NCBI GenBank assembly: GCA_051649245.1
Contig: JBOFGS010000019.1
Location: forward strand, 248,001-312,000
Source of the DNA: Brevinema_A sp051649245
Lineage (GTDB): Bacteria; Spirochaetota; Brevinematia; Brevinematales; Brevinemataceae
Length of the DNA stretch: 64,000 bases
Direction: 5' to 3'
Below are positions 33,374 to 42,551 of the stretch, piece by piece. Position 1 is the first letter of the stretch. Each line of letters opens with the position of its first letter. The position numbers were made by a program, and so were the translations under genes. Under the pieces are notes generated by a model that was given only the letters and a program-made list of their open reading frames with translations, made no database searches and was not told the DNA's origin.

Positions 33374-34675
33374 CTATTTATTTTTGCCATACGATAGTAA
33401 TACATTTTTTGGATGGATGGTGATATTTTTTGAGATCAATCCTTGAGTTATTTTTTCTTGTAATTGGTTACGTATTTGTTGAGCTAAATCTCGTGGAGAG
33501 ATAGAACAAATTAATTTCTGCGTGATATTTTCAAATCCTGCAGAAACATCACTTCTTAGATTGATCATCACACGCCAAGGTGTAACAAAATTATTATTAT
33601 TGAAAGGGGTATAATACCATTCCTCATTATACGGTGTCAGATCACCAATACATGAAATAATAGCATGCGATAAATCGCTCATACTATCAATCTCTTCTTT
33701 AGTATGTTCAAAAGGCCGAAGATGGGATGATTTAGAGCAAATAGTTATTGTTCCTGTCTTACTTCCCACTTCGACATAAGCTACAGCATGATTGTTTTCT
33801 GCAATAAAAAGATCATATTTTATGGCGGTACCAATGGCAAATTCTTCGTATATGTTAGGGTTTGATGTGAAATAACCACACTCACGTTCTAATGGATCTC
33901 CCCAAAAATCAAGAGCTAAGATTTGTTTATGCCAATGGTCAAAAGAAGCTCCTGCAGGATGCATCCAATTTTGGAAAACAGTAATATATTGAATATATTT
34001 ATTTCGTTCTAACATATCAACCAATGTGTCACAAATCATATGATAAGAAATACGATGATCTTTGTGATCCATACTGGATGTTGAATGTACACGACCATCA
34101 GCATGTTTCTGACAAAAATGTGATCCTGATGTTATTAATTCATGATATCCTGAGTACATTGGTTTTAATTCATTGATCATTAGATCATCTGAGGATAAAT
34201 CTGGATCTTTGCCCATTTTTTTGTTTTTAGTAGCAAGCAATCCCAATAAATAGGATTTAAGGATTGGATCGGAAAGATCTTTTTTTATTTGATCTAGTTC
34301 ATGCTCTGTAGAATCAATGTTATACAATGTATACCAATAGTTAAACGGTAAGATTTCAAATAAGTTGCCTTGTCTTCGAAATAAAACATTTTCTTCTGGA
34401 TATACTTCTAATCGGCATAATCGATCAGTTTTTAAGGTATTATCTTTTATTTGAGAAATACGGATTTTTTCAGGGGTCGATTCTTTGATTCTTCCCATAC
34501 AAAAAGCACAAAAATCTTCAGAGTATTGTGCTTTAGGATTGATAGTAGCGTTGATAGGTTGAAAAGAGAAAAAAATATTTTTTTTTCTATCTGGACTATA
34601 AAGAGATTTTAAATCAAAAAAGGGATGATAAAATGATTCCATACCTGCAATTGATTGTTTGTATGAAAAATCCAT
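33374..34675 (-). CDS. DUF4921-type protein, galactose-1-phosphate uridylyltransferase-like
   Basis: A 433-aa soluble protein. It has FCAFCMGRIKES (a CxxC zinc-type pair), a GSHFCQKH motif and FQNWMHPAGASFDHWHKQIL. The last recalls the GalT/HIT active site N...G-A-S-x-x-H-x-H-x-Q, but with H-W-H rather than H-P-H. The layout matches what I recall of DUF4921 proteins, which resemble but are not proven to be GalT. Sugar-nucleotide transfer is therefore possible but not shown. It lies 11 bp upstream of the FecR gene in the minus-strand run. Confidence 0.75.
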   Translation of the reverse strand: MDFSYKQSIAGMESFYHPFFDLKSLYSPDRKKNIFFSFQPINATINPKAQYSEDFCAFCMGRIKESTPEKIRISQIKDNTLKTDRLCRLEVYPEENVLFRRQGNLFEILPFNYWYTLYNIDSTEHELDQIKKDLSDPILKSYLLGLLATKNKKMGKDPDLSSDDLMINELKPMYSGYHELITSGSHFCQKHADGRVHSTSSMDHKDHRISYHMICDTLVDMLERNKYIQYITVFQNWMHPAGASFDHWHKQILALDFWGDPLERECGYFTSNPNIYEEFAIGTAIKYDLFIAENNHAVAYVEVGSKTGTITICSKSSHLRPFEHTKEEIDSMSDLSHAIISCIGDLTPYNEEWYYTPFNNNNFVTPWRVMINLRSDVSAGFENITQKLICSISPRDLAQQIRNQLQEKITQGLISKNITIHPKNVLLSYGKNK

Positions 34676-34678
34676 ATA

Positions 34679-34906
34679 TTACCTCATATTATTAATTAAT
34701 TTTATATAAAACAACAGAATGATTGAGAGCATACTTCCCCATAGAAAATAAGGAGGAATAGGATCCATAAAAGGATTTTTGATCGTCAGAAGTTCATAAA
34801 TATAAAAGAATCCACTTGTAATCATAAAAATAAAGGTAATTAATAAAGGATTTTTATTTTTTTTGGGTACATTAGTATTCGTTTGTATCTTTTTCCCTTC
34901 TTTCAT
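34679..34906 (-). CDS. Small membrane protein, 75 aa
   Basis: Two hydrophobic helices (about residues 20-38 and 51-69) separated by a proline-containing turn (DPIPPYFLWG). The frame is open to 34936, but AAGGATCTC sets the start at ATG 34906. It overlaps the 3' end of the upstream TPR gene by 35 bp and ends 3 bp before the DUF4921 gene, which argues that it is real and cotranscribed. No family recognised. Confidence 0.6.
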   Translation of the reverse strand: MKEGKKIQTNTNVPKKNKNPLLITFIFMITSGFFYIYELLTIKNPFMDPIPPYFLWGSMLSIILLFYIKLINNMR

Positions 34907-36281
34907 TAATGAGATCCTTAATATTATTTTTGTCATAAAAATAAATTGATTTATTTTGCATGAGCGTTCGTGTTTCTGAAAGAATAGGTCCCGCAGTGAT
35001 CACGATTATTTTTTCAGTTCCTGAATAAGATATATTGTTATATATTTTATTGATAATATCAGCCGGAAACATACGATCAGATGCCCAAAAGATAAATAAT
35101 ATTTTTCGTCTTTTAATATCACGCCATTTACTTGAAATTTCATAAACAATAATTTGCACACATTCTTCACTAAGAAAATTGTAAGAATCAATGGTATATT
35201 TTAAAGTATTGATAAATTCACATAAGATGTCTGCTAAATTAGCTCCTGAATTGGTCATCATCTCTATAAAAAAATCATTTAATTGAGCGGTTGAATATTG
35301 ATTTATTTTTTGTTTTATATCTCGGTAATATGGATCAATTTTTTTAATATCTTCCCAAAGATCAAGAGCCGAATTAATACGATAATCGTTTTCAAAAATT
35401 TGTGCTAGATAATAAAAGACAGACAATTTTAGAGATTTGTCAATGATATTTTTTTTATCGGATTTTAATTTGAAGACAGCTTTTTCTAGAGCTGCAACAG
35501 CTTCTTGAGTTTTTTCAAGATCAACATATAGTTTTGCGTTTTGGTACGTTGCTTTGCAAGATGTGTTAGGATCTCCATATAATTCTGCTTTTGTATAAAA
35601 AGAAATCGCCTTATTGATATTGTTCAATTTTTCAGAAATCTCACCCATACGAAACCATGCTTCTCCATTGGTTGATTCTTTTTGAGCAAATAATGTATAC
35701 ATTTTGAGTGATTCTGGAAAATCGTTGAGATCATATAAAATTTCAGCGATCTGTTTTAACACTTTAATATTATTTGGTTCTATGGCATATATTTGTTGAA
35801 AATATGTTAAAGCTTTGTAGCTATCGTTTTGCTTGAGGAGAATTTCTCCCATAAGATTTAAGTATTCTACAGGTTTTTCATAATCATCAAATACAACTAA
35901 ATATTCTGCAAGCTTCACTGCCAAATCTAATGATCCTTGTTCTTTATACCAAAGTGCTAAATAATAATAGACACTTTTTTTTTGATCTTTATTCAGATGA
36001 TTGTTGTGTTCTTGATATAATTTTTCAAAAATCATACCGGCAAGCTCTTTTTTTTGATTTAACCATAAAATTTTGGCATGCCACACCATAAAAGTAATAT
36101 TATGAGGGTTTTGTTCTAAACATTTCTCTAATAAAAACTCAGCATCATCAAGATGTCCTTCGTCAATATTCTTTTTAATTTGTTGTTCGATATTAGGTAA
36201 TATAATAATATATTTAACACTCAGAATTAGTAAAAACGATACAAGAGCAATCAAAAGAACAATAAAGATAATTTCTGTCAT
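34872..36281 (-). CDS. Membrane-anchored TPR protein with possible Mrr-like C-terminal domain
   Basis: A 469-aa protein with an N-terminal transmembrane helix (about residues 4-28) and at least six TPR-like repeats (about 40-300). Examples of the repeats are DDAEFLLEKCLEQNPHN, YKALTYFQQIYAIEPNN and NKAISFYTKAELYGD. Residues about 355-465 form a separate alpha/beta domain: WRDIKRRKILFIFWASDRMF, then EKIIVITAGPILS, then a final strand-helix. That order resembles the catalytic half of Mrr-like restriction domains, but no D...E-x-K is visible. It may be a protein-interaction module. Part of the minus-strand TPR cluster. Confidence 0.72.
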   Translation of the reverse strand: MTEIIFIVLLIALVSFLLILSVKYIIILPNIEQQIKKNIDEGHLDDAEFLLEKCLEQNPHNITFMVWHAKILWLNQKKELAGMIFEKLYQEHNNHLNKDQKKSVYYYLALWYKEQGSLDLAVKLAEYLVVFDDYEKPVEYLNLMGEILLKQNDSYKALTYFQQIYAIEPNNIKVLKQIAEILYDLNDFPESLKMYTLFAQKESTNGEAWFRMGEISEKLNNINKAISFYTKAELYGDPNTSCKATYQNAKLYVDLEKTQEAVAALEKAVFKLKSDKKNIIDKSLKLSVFYYLAQIFENDYRINSALDLWEDIKKIDPYYRDIKQKINQYSTAQLNDFFIEMMTNSGANLADILCEFINTLKYTIDSYNFLSEECVQIIVYEISSKWRDIKRRKILFIFWASDRMFPADIINKIYNNISYSGTEKIIVITAGPILSETRTLMQNKSIYFYDKNNIKDLINERREKDTNEY

Positions 36282-36301
36282 AGTATGATAATCCTTATGT
36301 T

Positions 36302-36964
36302 TTAGATCACACGTTTTTTCTTAAATAATGCATCTGGGTAAGGAAGGGTGTCAGGATTTTTAAATGGCCAATTAGTGTCAGAGTGTTCCTCAACTAAATT
36401 TTCCGGATCATGATTATTAAATGAGAAGTTGGTTGATTCCAGTAATGTAACCGCTTGTTCAATGGCACTTCGTTCTGTACAGGTATTAGTATTTTCCACA
36501 AGGTATTTTTTCCAATAACGTAAACTATTGTTTTTATCTTTCTTTAAGAAAGCAATAGATCCCAACATTCTTAATGCATTATAAATGTTAGTGTTTTGTT
36601 CGTAAGCATACCAATATTCTTTTGCAGAAGACTCATATGCTTTTAATGAAAATAATGCCAATGCTCTATTATAATGTGCTATAGCACGATGTGGGTTTTC
36701 TGTCTTTTGAGACAAAAACAATCCATAAATTTCTGCAGCTTTTGCATAGCATTGTGCAGAAAGATAAAAGCTCGCAAGACGAAATAACTGTTCTTGTGAG
36801 AGACCCTTATCAAAAAAAGCCAACCGTAGTTCAGCAATCTCAGGTAAAATAGTAGAGTTGGTATTGCTGTCTTGCGTTTGGGCTAATTTTGTTGTTTGAG
36901 CAAAAGAGACATTGATCAATGGTAATAATAAGAGAAAAAATAGTGAAAATCTCATTATTTTCAA
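36302..36964 (-). CDS. Exported TPR-repeat protein, 220 aa
   Basis: A short periplasmic protein with a signal peptide (MKIMRFSLFFLLLLPLINVSFA) and three to four TPR-like units. Among them are AKAAEIYGLFLSQKTENP, AIAHYNRALALFSLKAYESS and MLGSIAFLKKDKNNSLRYW. The TTG at 36964 has AAGGA eight bases upstream and is favoured over the ATG at 36955. It is 20 bp upstream of the larger TPR gene. The C-terminal 40 residues are polar and Pro/Asp-rich. Family-level function is unknown; TPR proteins here probably scaffold envelope complexes. Confidence 0.7.
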   Translation of the reverse strand: MKIMRFSLFFLLLLPLINVSFAQTTKLAQTQDSNTNSTILPEIAELRLAFFDKGLSQEQLFRLASFYLSAQCYAKAAEIYGLFLSQKTENPHRAIAHYNRALALFSLKAYESSAKEYWYAYEQNTNIYNALRMLGSIAFLKKDKNNSLRYWKKYLVENTNTCTERSAIEQAVTLLESTNFSFNNHDPENLVEEHSDTNWPFKNPDTLPYPDALFKKKRVI

Positions 36965-36987
36965 ATGATATTCCTTATTTTAATATG

Positions 36988-37455
36988 TTATAAATTTTGA
37001 ATATCAATAAAGCAATTTAGGATTGTTTCTCTAAGTTGTGCTGATGATGAAACATTTTTGAGGATGCTTACTAAATCTTTTTTTTCAGAAGTTTCAACAA
37101 TCATTTTTAACATTTCGAGTTGTTTTTGGGGTTTGATATCTTCGTCAATAATTGCTACAAAAAATAAATGCGTTGGTAACTGATCATGAGAATCAAAGGT
37201 ACAACCTTCTTTAGAATAAAAAACAGCTATCTTGATAGAATCCACACCTTTCAAACGTGCATGTGGAATAGCTAATCCTTTACCTAAACCGGTAGATCCT
37301 TTTTGTTCTCTGGTCCAAAGTGCATCAAATACTGATTTTTTGTCCAGTTGATACACAGAAGCAAAAAATGTAGAAATTTCATCAACAATATCATGCTTTT
37401 CTGTACTGTTGATTCCTAAAGCGAATGCTTTTTCATTTAAAATATCTTTCAACAT
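36988..37455 (-). CDS. PtsN-like EIIA (fructose/nitrogen type) domain protein
   Basis: A 155-aa single EIIA domain. The phosphorylated histidine is in GKGLAIPHARLKGVDS (about residue 70), and the domain's LFFVAIIDED strand and helical ends are present. EIIA-Ntr proteins relay phosphate from HPr but act mainly as regulators, for example of potassium transport in E. coli. GGAGGA precedes ATG 37455. It lies between the TPR genes and alaS/TrkH; the closeness to a K+ transporter is suggestive but unproven. A second EIIA gene is at 46095-46547. Confidence 0.87.
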   Translation of the reverse strand: MLKDILNEKAFALGINSTEKHDIVDEISTFFASVYQLDKKSVFDALWTREQKGSTGLGKGLAIPHARLKGVDSIKIAVFYSKEGCTFDSHDQLPTHLFFVAIIDEDIKPQKQLEMLKMIVETSEKKDLVSILKNVSSSAQLRETILNCFIDIQNL

Positions 37456-37503
37456 ATATATCCTCCAATAATTTTATCTGATATATGAGATTTATTTTTG
37501 GTA

Positions 37504-40131
37504 TTAAAAAATTAATTGTTTAATTATATTTTGTGCTTGGTCAAGAGCTTTGGTGATATTTGATCCGTTTGTTCCACCAGCTGTAGCCTGTTGTGGCTTT
37601 CCTCCACCTTTTCCATCAATAATCGGTGCTATTTGTTTTATAAGATCATTAGCTGTTATTGTAGAGAGCAAATTTTTGGTGACCAAAACTGAAAGGATAC
37701 AATCACCATCTTCTTTTTTAGCACCAAGTACCAAAATACCTGATAAAATACGATCTTTAAAATGTTGGGAAATATTATTTATATTATCGGAATGATTAAG
37801 CTCTGACACAATAATATGATGATCTTTTATTTTTTTGGATTTAGCAAGCAGATCTTCAAATAATTGAGCAGATAATTCTAATTGAAGTTGTTTTAGTTGT
37901 TTGTCTTTATTTTTAGACTCTTCTAATAGCTTTTCAAGTTTGCCTATTATTTCTGTATCCGAACATTTTAAAAGTGTCGCAACTTCTTTTTCAAGCATGA
38001 TTTTTTCTTGAAATCGTTGAATTGCAGCTATCCCTGTTGTTGCTTCAAAACGTCTTGTTCCTGCAGAAACTGAGGAATCGCCTATAATATTTACAATGCC
38101 AATTTCTCCTGATGCATGGACATGACTACCACCACAGAACTCTTTTGAAGGCCCGATTGTTACAATACGTACGATATCGCCATATTTATCTTCAAACGCT
38201 GCAACAGCTCCTGTTTTTTTAGCTTCTTCAATGCTAAGTTCTTGAATAAATGTCTGATGATTTTCAAGAACAATCTGGTTTACCATGTTTTCTATCTGTG
38301 TTAATTCTTTTTGTGATAATGCTTTTGGGTGTGTAAAATCAATTCGTAAATGGTGTTCGTCAATCCAAGATCCTGCTTGACCAATATGATTTCCCAATAT
38401 TTTTCGTAATGCATCAAATAAAAGATGAGCTGCACTGTGATTTCGAGTAATATTTTTTCGTCGATCCACATCAATACAAGTAATGATTTGCTGTCCTTCG
38501 CTGAAAGTCCCACGAACCACTTTTCCCAGATGGATAAATTTTTCTTCAAATATTTTTGTGTCAAAAATTTCGATGATATTTGTATTATTTTTTATCGTGC
38601 CTGAATCTCCAATTTGTCCACCTTTTTGTCCATAAAATGGCGTTTTATCCAAGATAATAGCAATATCATCACCTTCATCAACAGAAGATACTTTTTGATT
38701 GTCTTTGACGATAGCGAGAATGGTTGAGGTTGTTTGAGTTTCTGTATGACCAAGAAATAATGTTTTTTCAACATTTCCAAATACAGAAAAATTAAAACCA
38801 TCTCCTTTCCAAGAAGCACGTGCACGTTCTTTTTGTTGTTGCATAAGTGTGTTGAATTCTTTCTGATCAAAACTTAAATCTTCATCTTTTAAAATTTGTT
38901 CTGTAAAATCAACAGGGAAACCCATAGAATCATACAACATAAAAACATCAGATCCTGTGATTTGGTGTTGGTTTTTTGATTTTGCAGATGCGATGAGTTC
39001 TTTGATTTTATCAAATCCTTTGTTCAGTGTGCGAAAGAATGATTCTTCTTCTGATTGAATAACTGATTTGATGGAAGAACAACGTTCTTTGATCTCGACA
39101 AAATAATCTCCCATCATCTCAACCACAATATCAACAAGTTCATGTAAAAAAGGTTTTGTATATCCAAGCTCTTTACCAAAACGAACAGCTCGACGAAGAA
39201 TTTTTCTGATTACGTAGCCTCGACCCTCATTTGACGGAATAATCCCATCACCAATCGCAAATGTTAATGCTCTAATATGATCGGCAATCACACGATGTGG
39301 AGTGCCAGCTACTCCCTCTTCATATAAGATTCCACTTTCTTTTGATAGACGATCAATAATAGGTACAAATAAATCTGTATTGTAGTTTGATTCTTGATTT
39401 TGAAGAACAGCTGTAATACGTTCAAATCCCATGCCCGTATCCACATGTTTTGCAGGCAAATCAATTAATGATCCGTCTTCTTGTCTGTTATATTGAATAA
39501 ATACCAAGTTCCATAATTCTATAAATAACGAATTGTCTGCATTAATACCTTTTTCGCCGATGCTCTCTGCTAAGTTAGGAGTTAAATCAATATGAATCTC
39601 CGTACAAGGACCACATGGACCCACAGACCCCATCTCCCAAAAATTTTCTTTGTCGCCATATTTTAAAATATGTGAGTGATTAATATCTGTTTCCGTTTTC
39701 CATATATTTAAACTTTCATCATCTGTCTGATGAACTGTTACATAGAGGCGTTCTTTGGGGAGGTTCCATTTTTCTGTCAGTAATTCCCAAGCCCAAGATA
39801 TCGCTTCTTTTTTATAAAAATCACCAAAACTCCAATTCCCAAGCATTTCAAAGAATGTATGATGGTAGGTATCTCGACCAACATCATCGAAATCATTATG
39901 TTTTCCAGAGACACGCATGACTTTTTGTGTATCAACAGCTCTAGTAAAAGGTCTAGAACCTGTTCCTAGAAATATATCTTTAAATTGATTCATTCCAGCA
40001 TTTGTGAATAAAAGAGTTTGATCATTATCAGGAATCAGAGATGCTGAAGGCACTAATGTATGTTTTTTGGATTGGAAAAAATTAAAAAACTCTTGTCTGA
40101 TTTGTTTAGAAGATTTGATGTTGGAACACAT
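37504..40131 (-). CDS. alaS: Alanyl-tRNA synthetase
   Basis: An 875-aa class II synthetase that charges tRNA-Ala. The aminoacylation domain has LFTNAGMNQFKDIFLG, RRAVRFGKELG and the motif DTYHHTFFEMLGNWSFGDF. The editing domain has HSAAHLLFDALR (HxxxH, about residue 565) and CGGSHVHASGEIG (zinc C...H). The C-Ala domain is at the end with DGKGGGKPQQATAGG. GGAGTTATCTC precedes ATG 40131. It lies between a TrkH-type gene and the PtsN-like gene in the same run. Confidence 0.97.
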   Translation of the reverse strand: MCSNIKSSKQIRQEFFNFFQSKKHTLVPSASLIPDNDQTLLFTNAGMNQFKDIFLGTGSRPFTRAVDTQKVMRVSGKHNDFDDVGRDTYHHTFFEMLGNWSFGDFYKKEAISWAWELLTEKWNLPKERLYVTVHQTDDESLNIWKTETDINHSHILKYGDKENFWEMGSVGPCGPCTEIHIDLTPNLAESIGEKGINADNSLFIELWNLVFIQYNRQEDGSLIDLPAKHVDTGMGFERITAVLQNQESNYNTDLFVPIIDRLSKESGILYEEGVAGTPHRVIADHIRALTFAIGDGIIPSNEGRGYVIRKILRRAVRFGKELGYTKPFLHELVDIVVEMMGDYFVEIKERCSSIKSVIQSEEESFFRTLNKGFDKIKELIASAKSKNQHQITGSDVFMLYDSMGFPVDFTEQILKDEDLSFDQKEFNTLMQQQKERARASWKGDGFNFSVFGNVEKTLFLGHTETQTTSTILAIVKDNQKVSSVDEGDDIAIILDKTPFYGQKGGQIGDSGTIKNNTNIIEIFDTKIFEEKFIHLGKVVRGTFSEGQQIITCIDVDRRKNITRNHSAAHLLFDALRKILGNHIGQAGSWIDEHHLRIDFTHPKALSQKELTQIENMVNQIVLENHQTFIQELSIEEAKKTGAVAAFEDKYGDIVRIVTIGPSKEFCGGSHVHASGEIGIVNIIGDSSVSAGTRRFEATTGIAAIQRFQEKIMLEKEVATLLKCSDTEIIGKLEKLLEESKNKDKQLKQLQLELSAQLFEDLLAKSKKIKDHHIIVSELNHSDNINNISQHFKDRILSGILVLGAKKEDGDCILSVLVTKNLLSTITANDLIKQIAPIIDGKGGGKPQQATAGGTNGSNITKALDQAQNIIKQLIF

Positions 40132-40160
40132 GAGATAACTCCATTAAATAGTTTCGGTTT

Positions 40161-41873
40161 TTATCCTATTGATAAATGTGTTGTAGGTATTTTTATTAAG
40201 CTTTTTTGAGAGCCTCTTTTTCCTAAAAGTGCTAACATGATTGTGGTTGGACCAACACGTCCTAAAATCATTGTGATGCTTAGTAATATTTTGGAAAAAT
40301 TTGTTACATGTGGTGTGATACCTGTAGAAACTCCTACCGTTGCGTATGCGGAAAATGTTTCGTAGAGCACTGCTGATAACGGTAAACGTTCAACATAACA
40401 AATTAAAAATGAGACAATAGTAATCCATGCCAATGAATTAAAAATTAATGCCCAAGCTTGAGGAATAATGGATTGTTCGATACGTCGTCCGTATAAAATT
40501 GACTCATGATCATTTTTGATGATGGATTTAAAGGTGGCATACAACACTAAAAAAGTCGTTGTTTTAATTCCACCACCTGTTGATCCCGGTGAAGCACCAA
40601 TGTACATCAATACCAAAGATATTAAACGTGATGTTTCGCCTGTTGAAGAGAGATCAACCGTATTAAAACCTGCTGTTCTTAAATTAACTGACGCAAAAAA
40701 AGAACTGAGAATTTTTTCTTTTAACGGTAGGAATTCTAACGTATAGGATATCTCCGTAATATAAAATAATAACGCTCCCAATAATGTTAAAATTAATGAC
40801 ATCCGTAACGCAATGATACTTTGGAGTTTGAGTTGTTTACTTTCTTTTTTACCTGATAGTTTTAGGAAAATATCATGCCAAACAGAAAATCCCATCCCTC
40901 CAATAATAATAGCACTCATGATCGCTATATTAATAATCCAGTCACCACGGAATGTTATCATTGAATCACTAAAAAGAGAAAATCCTGCATTACAAAATGC
41001 AGAAACTGCATGGAAAATAGAATAAAATATTGCCTTATCCAATGGTAACAGTTTATAAAATCTGATAAACATAATAATCGCAATAATCAATTCAGTCAAC
41101 ATTGTAAATCCCAAGGTAAATCCCAAAAACTGAGTTAAACTTTGATCTCCTTTTGAGGAACTTGAGTTATCTTTTGCAGATATTTGATTTGTCACAGAAA
41201 GCTTTCTACCTAATAATGTTAAAAAAACGGTTGTAATAGTAACTAATCCTAACGCTCCGATTTGAATTAATGCAAGAATAACAATTTGACCAAAATTTGA
41301 AAATACTGTGGCTGTATCTACGACTGTTAGCCCAGTCACACAAACAGCAGATACAGCTGTAAAAAAAGCATCAATAGGAGATAATCTCAAACTTGAATTA
41401 CTTACTGCAATAGGTAACATCAATAAGGCTGTCCCGATTGCAATCACAATTAAAAATGAAAAAAGAACTAGTAATCGAGAGCCGATTTTTATTTTGCTAA
41501 AAATTTCAAAGACAGCATAACAGTTTTGGTAAAGGTAAATACCAAAAAAAATACCTGAAATAGAGCATAATAATGATTGAATATGATAGGTATTGTCAAC
41601 GATAAAAATTTCAAGATGAGATGTTTTAATAAAGATAATCCAAAAAAATGCAGCAAACATAGAAATCGCAGTTTGTGGATATTTAAGTATTTTTATTTTA
41701 ATCTGATCTGTGATAATATTTATGACAATCAATACAAATAAAATCGAAAACAATAAAGGAATACTTTTAATAGGAATAAGAAAAATTCCTTGAATTAAAT
41801 AGAACATGGTGATTGATAAGATCGTGATTCTAATCAGAGAAATAATTTTTAACACATACAATATTGAAAACAA
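40161..41873 (-). CDS. TrkH/KtrB-type potassium uptake protein
   Basis: A 570-aa polytopic membrane protein with four filter segments spaced as in TrkH/KtrB: AVCVTGLTVVDT, AFCNAGFSLFSD, NLRTAGFNTVDL and YATVGVSTGITP. An N-terminal extension of about 100 hydrophobic residues precedes the first filter. A TTG start at 41873 has GAGGAG at suitable distance. Such channels need a TrkA/KtrA nucleotide-binding subunit, which is not in the window. It heads the run that continues through alaS, EIIA, TPR and FecR genes. Imports K+. Confidence 0.88.
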   Translation of the reverse strand: MFSILYVLKIISLIRITILSITMFYLIQGIFLIPIKSIPLLFSILFVLIVINIITDQIKIKILKYPQTAISMFAAFFWIIFIKTSHLEIFIVDNTYHIQSLLCSISGIFFGIYLYQNCYAVFEIFSKIKIGSRLLVLFSFLIVIAIGTALLMLPIAVSNSSLRLSPIDAFFTAVSAVCVTGLTVVDTATVFSNFGQIVILALIQIGALGLVTITTVFLTLLGRKLSVTNQISAKDNSSSSKGDQSLTQFLGFTLGFTMLTELIIAIIMFIRFYKLLPLDKAIFYSIFHAVSAFCNAGFSLFSDSMITFRGDWIINIAIMSAIIIGGMGFSVWHDIFLKLSGKKESKQLKLQSIIALRMSLILTLLGALLFYITEISYTLEFLPLKEKILSSFFASVNLRTAGFNTVDLSSTGETSRLISLVLMYIGASPGSTGGGIKTTTFLVLYATFKSIIKNDHESILYGRRIEQSIIPQAWALIFNSLAWITIVSFLICYVERLPLSAVLYETFSAYATVGVSTGITPHVTNFSKILLSITMILGRVGPTTIMLALLGKRGSQKSLIKIPTTHLSIG

Positions 41874-42003
41874 AAGATATCTCCTCTTTATTGTTCTTCA
41901 TAAATTATAACATAAAACAATATAAATTACAATTTATATTGTTTCCAAAATCTTTTTTAATTTCACGAATAAAATAAAAATTTCATAATTTTTATTTAAG
42001 TAC

Positions 42004-42032
42004 TTGCAAGTATCAAAAGTTTATTGTATAAT
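42004..42032 (+). promoter_or_regulatory. Promoter of acpP
   Basis: TTGCAA (42004-42009) and TATAAT (42027-42032) are spaced by 17 bp. The expected start is near 42039, 100 bp upstream of acpP. The rest of the 265-bp divergent gap to the TrkH gene shows only AT-rich sequence. Confidence 0.75.
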
Positions 42033-42138
42033 ATTAATACTATTTTATAATGTATCATTTATATATGATATATATTATCAAAATATTTCAGAAAATATAA
42101 TGACAGATATATTTTTATAAACTATTTTGGAGGTACTT

Positions 42139-42372
42139 ATGTCTGATACTTTTAATAAAGTAAAAGAGTTAATTGTTGATAAACTCAATGTTAATTCAGC
42201 AGATGTAACAGAAGAAGCTTCTTTTGTTGAAGATCTTGGTGCAGATTCCTTAGATATTGTGGATTTCGTTATGGCTCTTGAAGATGAGTTTGGAATTGAT
42301 ATCTCTGACGAAGATGCTCAGAAAATTAAAACAGTCAAAGATGCTGTAGATTTTATTGATAAAAATTGTTAA
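42139..42372 (+). CDS. acpP: Acyl carrier protein
   Basis: A 77-aa acidic protein carrying acyl chains in fatty-acid synthesis. The phosphopantetheine attachment serine is in LGADSLDIVDFVMALEDEF. The frame opens at 42127, but GGAGG with a 6-nt spacer picks ATG 42139. A hairpin terminator follows at once, so it is a single-gene transcript. No fab genes are adjacent, which is unusual. Confidence 0.96.
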   Translation: MSDTFNKVKELIVDKLNVNSADVTEEASFVEDLGADSLDIVDFVMALEDEFGIDISDEDAQKIKTVKDAVDFIDKNC

Positions 42373-42386
42373 GTCAATTTTATAAA

Positions 42387-42418
42387 ATGAGTAGGTAATT
42401 ATCTACTCATTTTTATTT
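42387..42418 (+). terminator. Terminator after acpP
   Basis: ATGAGTAG (42387-42394) pairs with CTACTCAT (42403-42410), followed by TTTTTATTT. Confidence 0.85.
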
Positions 42419-42494
42419 AAATAATTTTCAAATAATTACTTATACTGATATGTTATGATAACTTACTTAAAAGGTATTTTCAATAAAATATATC

Positions 42495-42523
42495 TTGATA
42501 GATAATAAATTCTATGGTATAAT
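42495..42523 (+). promoter_or_regulatory. Promoter of the PSP1 gene
   Basis: TTGATA (42495-42500) and TATAAT (42518-42523) are spaced by 17 bp. It predicts a start near 42530, so the GTG at 42552 rather than the upstream TTG is the real start codon. Confidence 0.75.
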
Positions 42524-42551
42524 TGTCTATATAATTAGTGTGGAGTTTTTT

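Noticed and set aside
33374..34675. Naming the DUF4921 protein as GalT.
   Set aside because: The active-site motif has H-W-H instead of H-P-H and no sugar genes are nearby. Similarity alone does not support the enzyme name.
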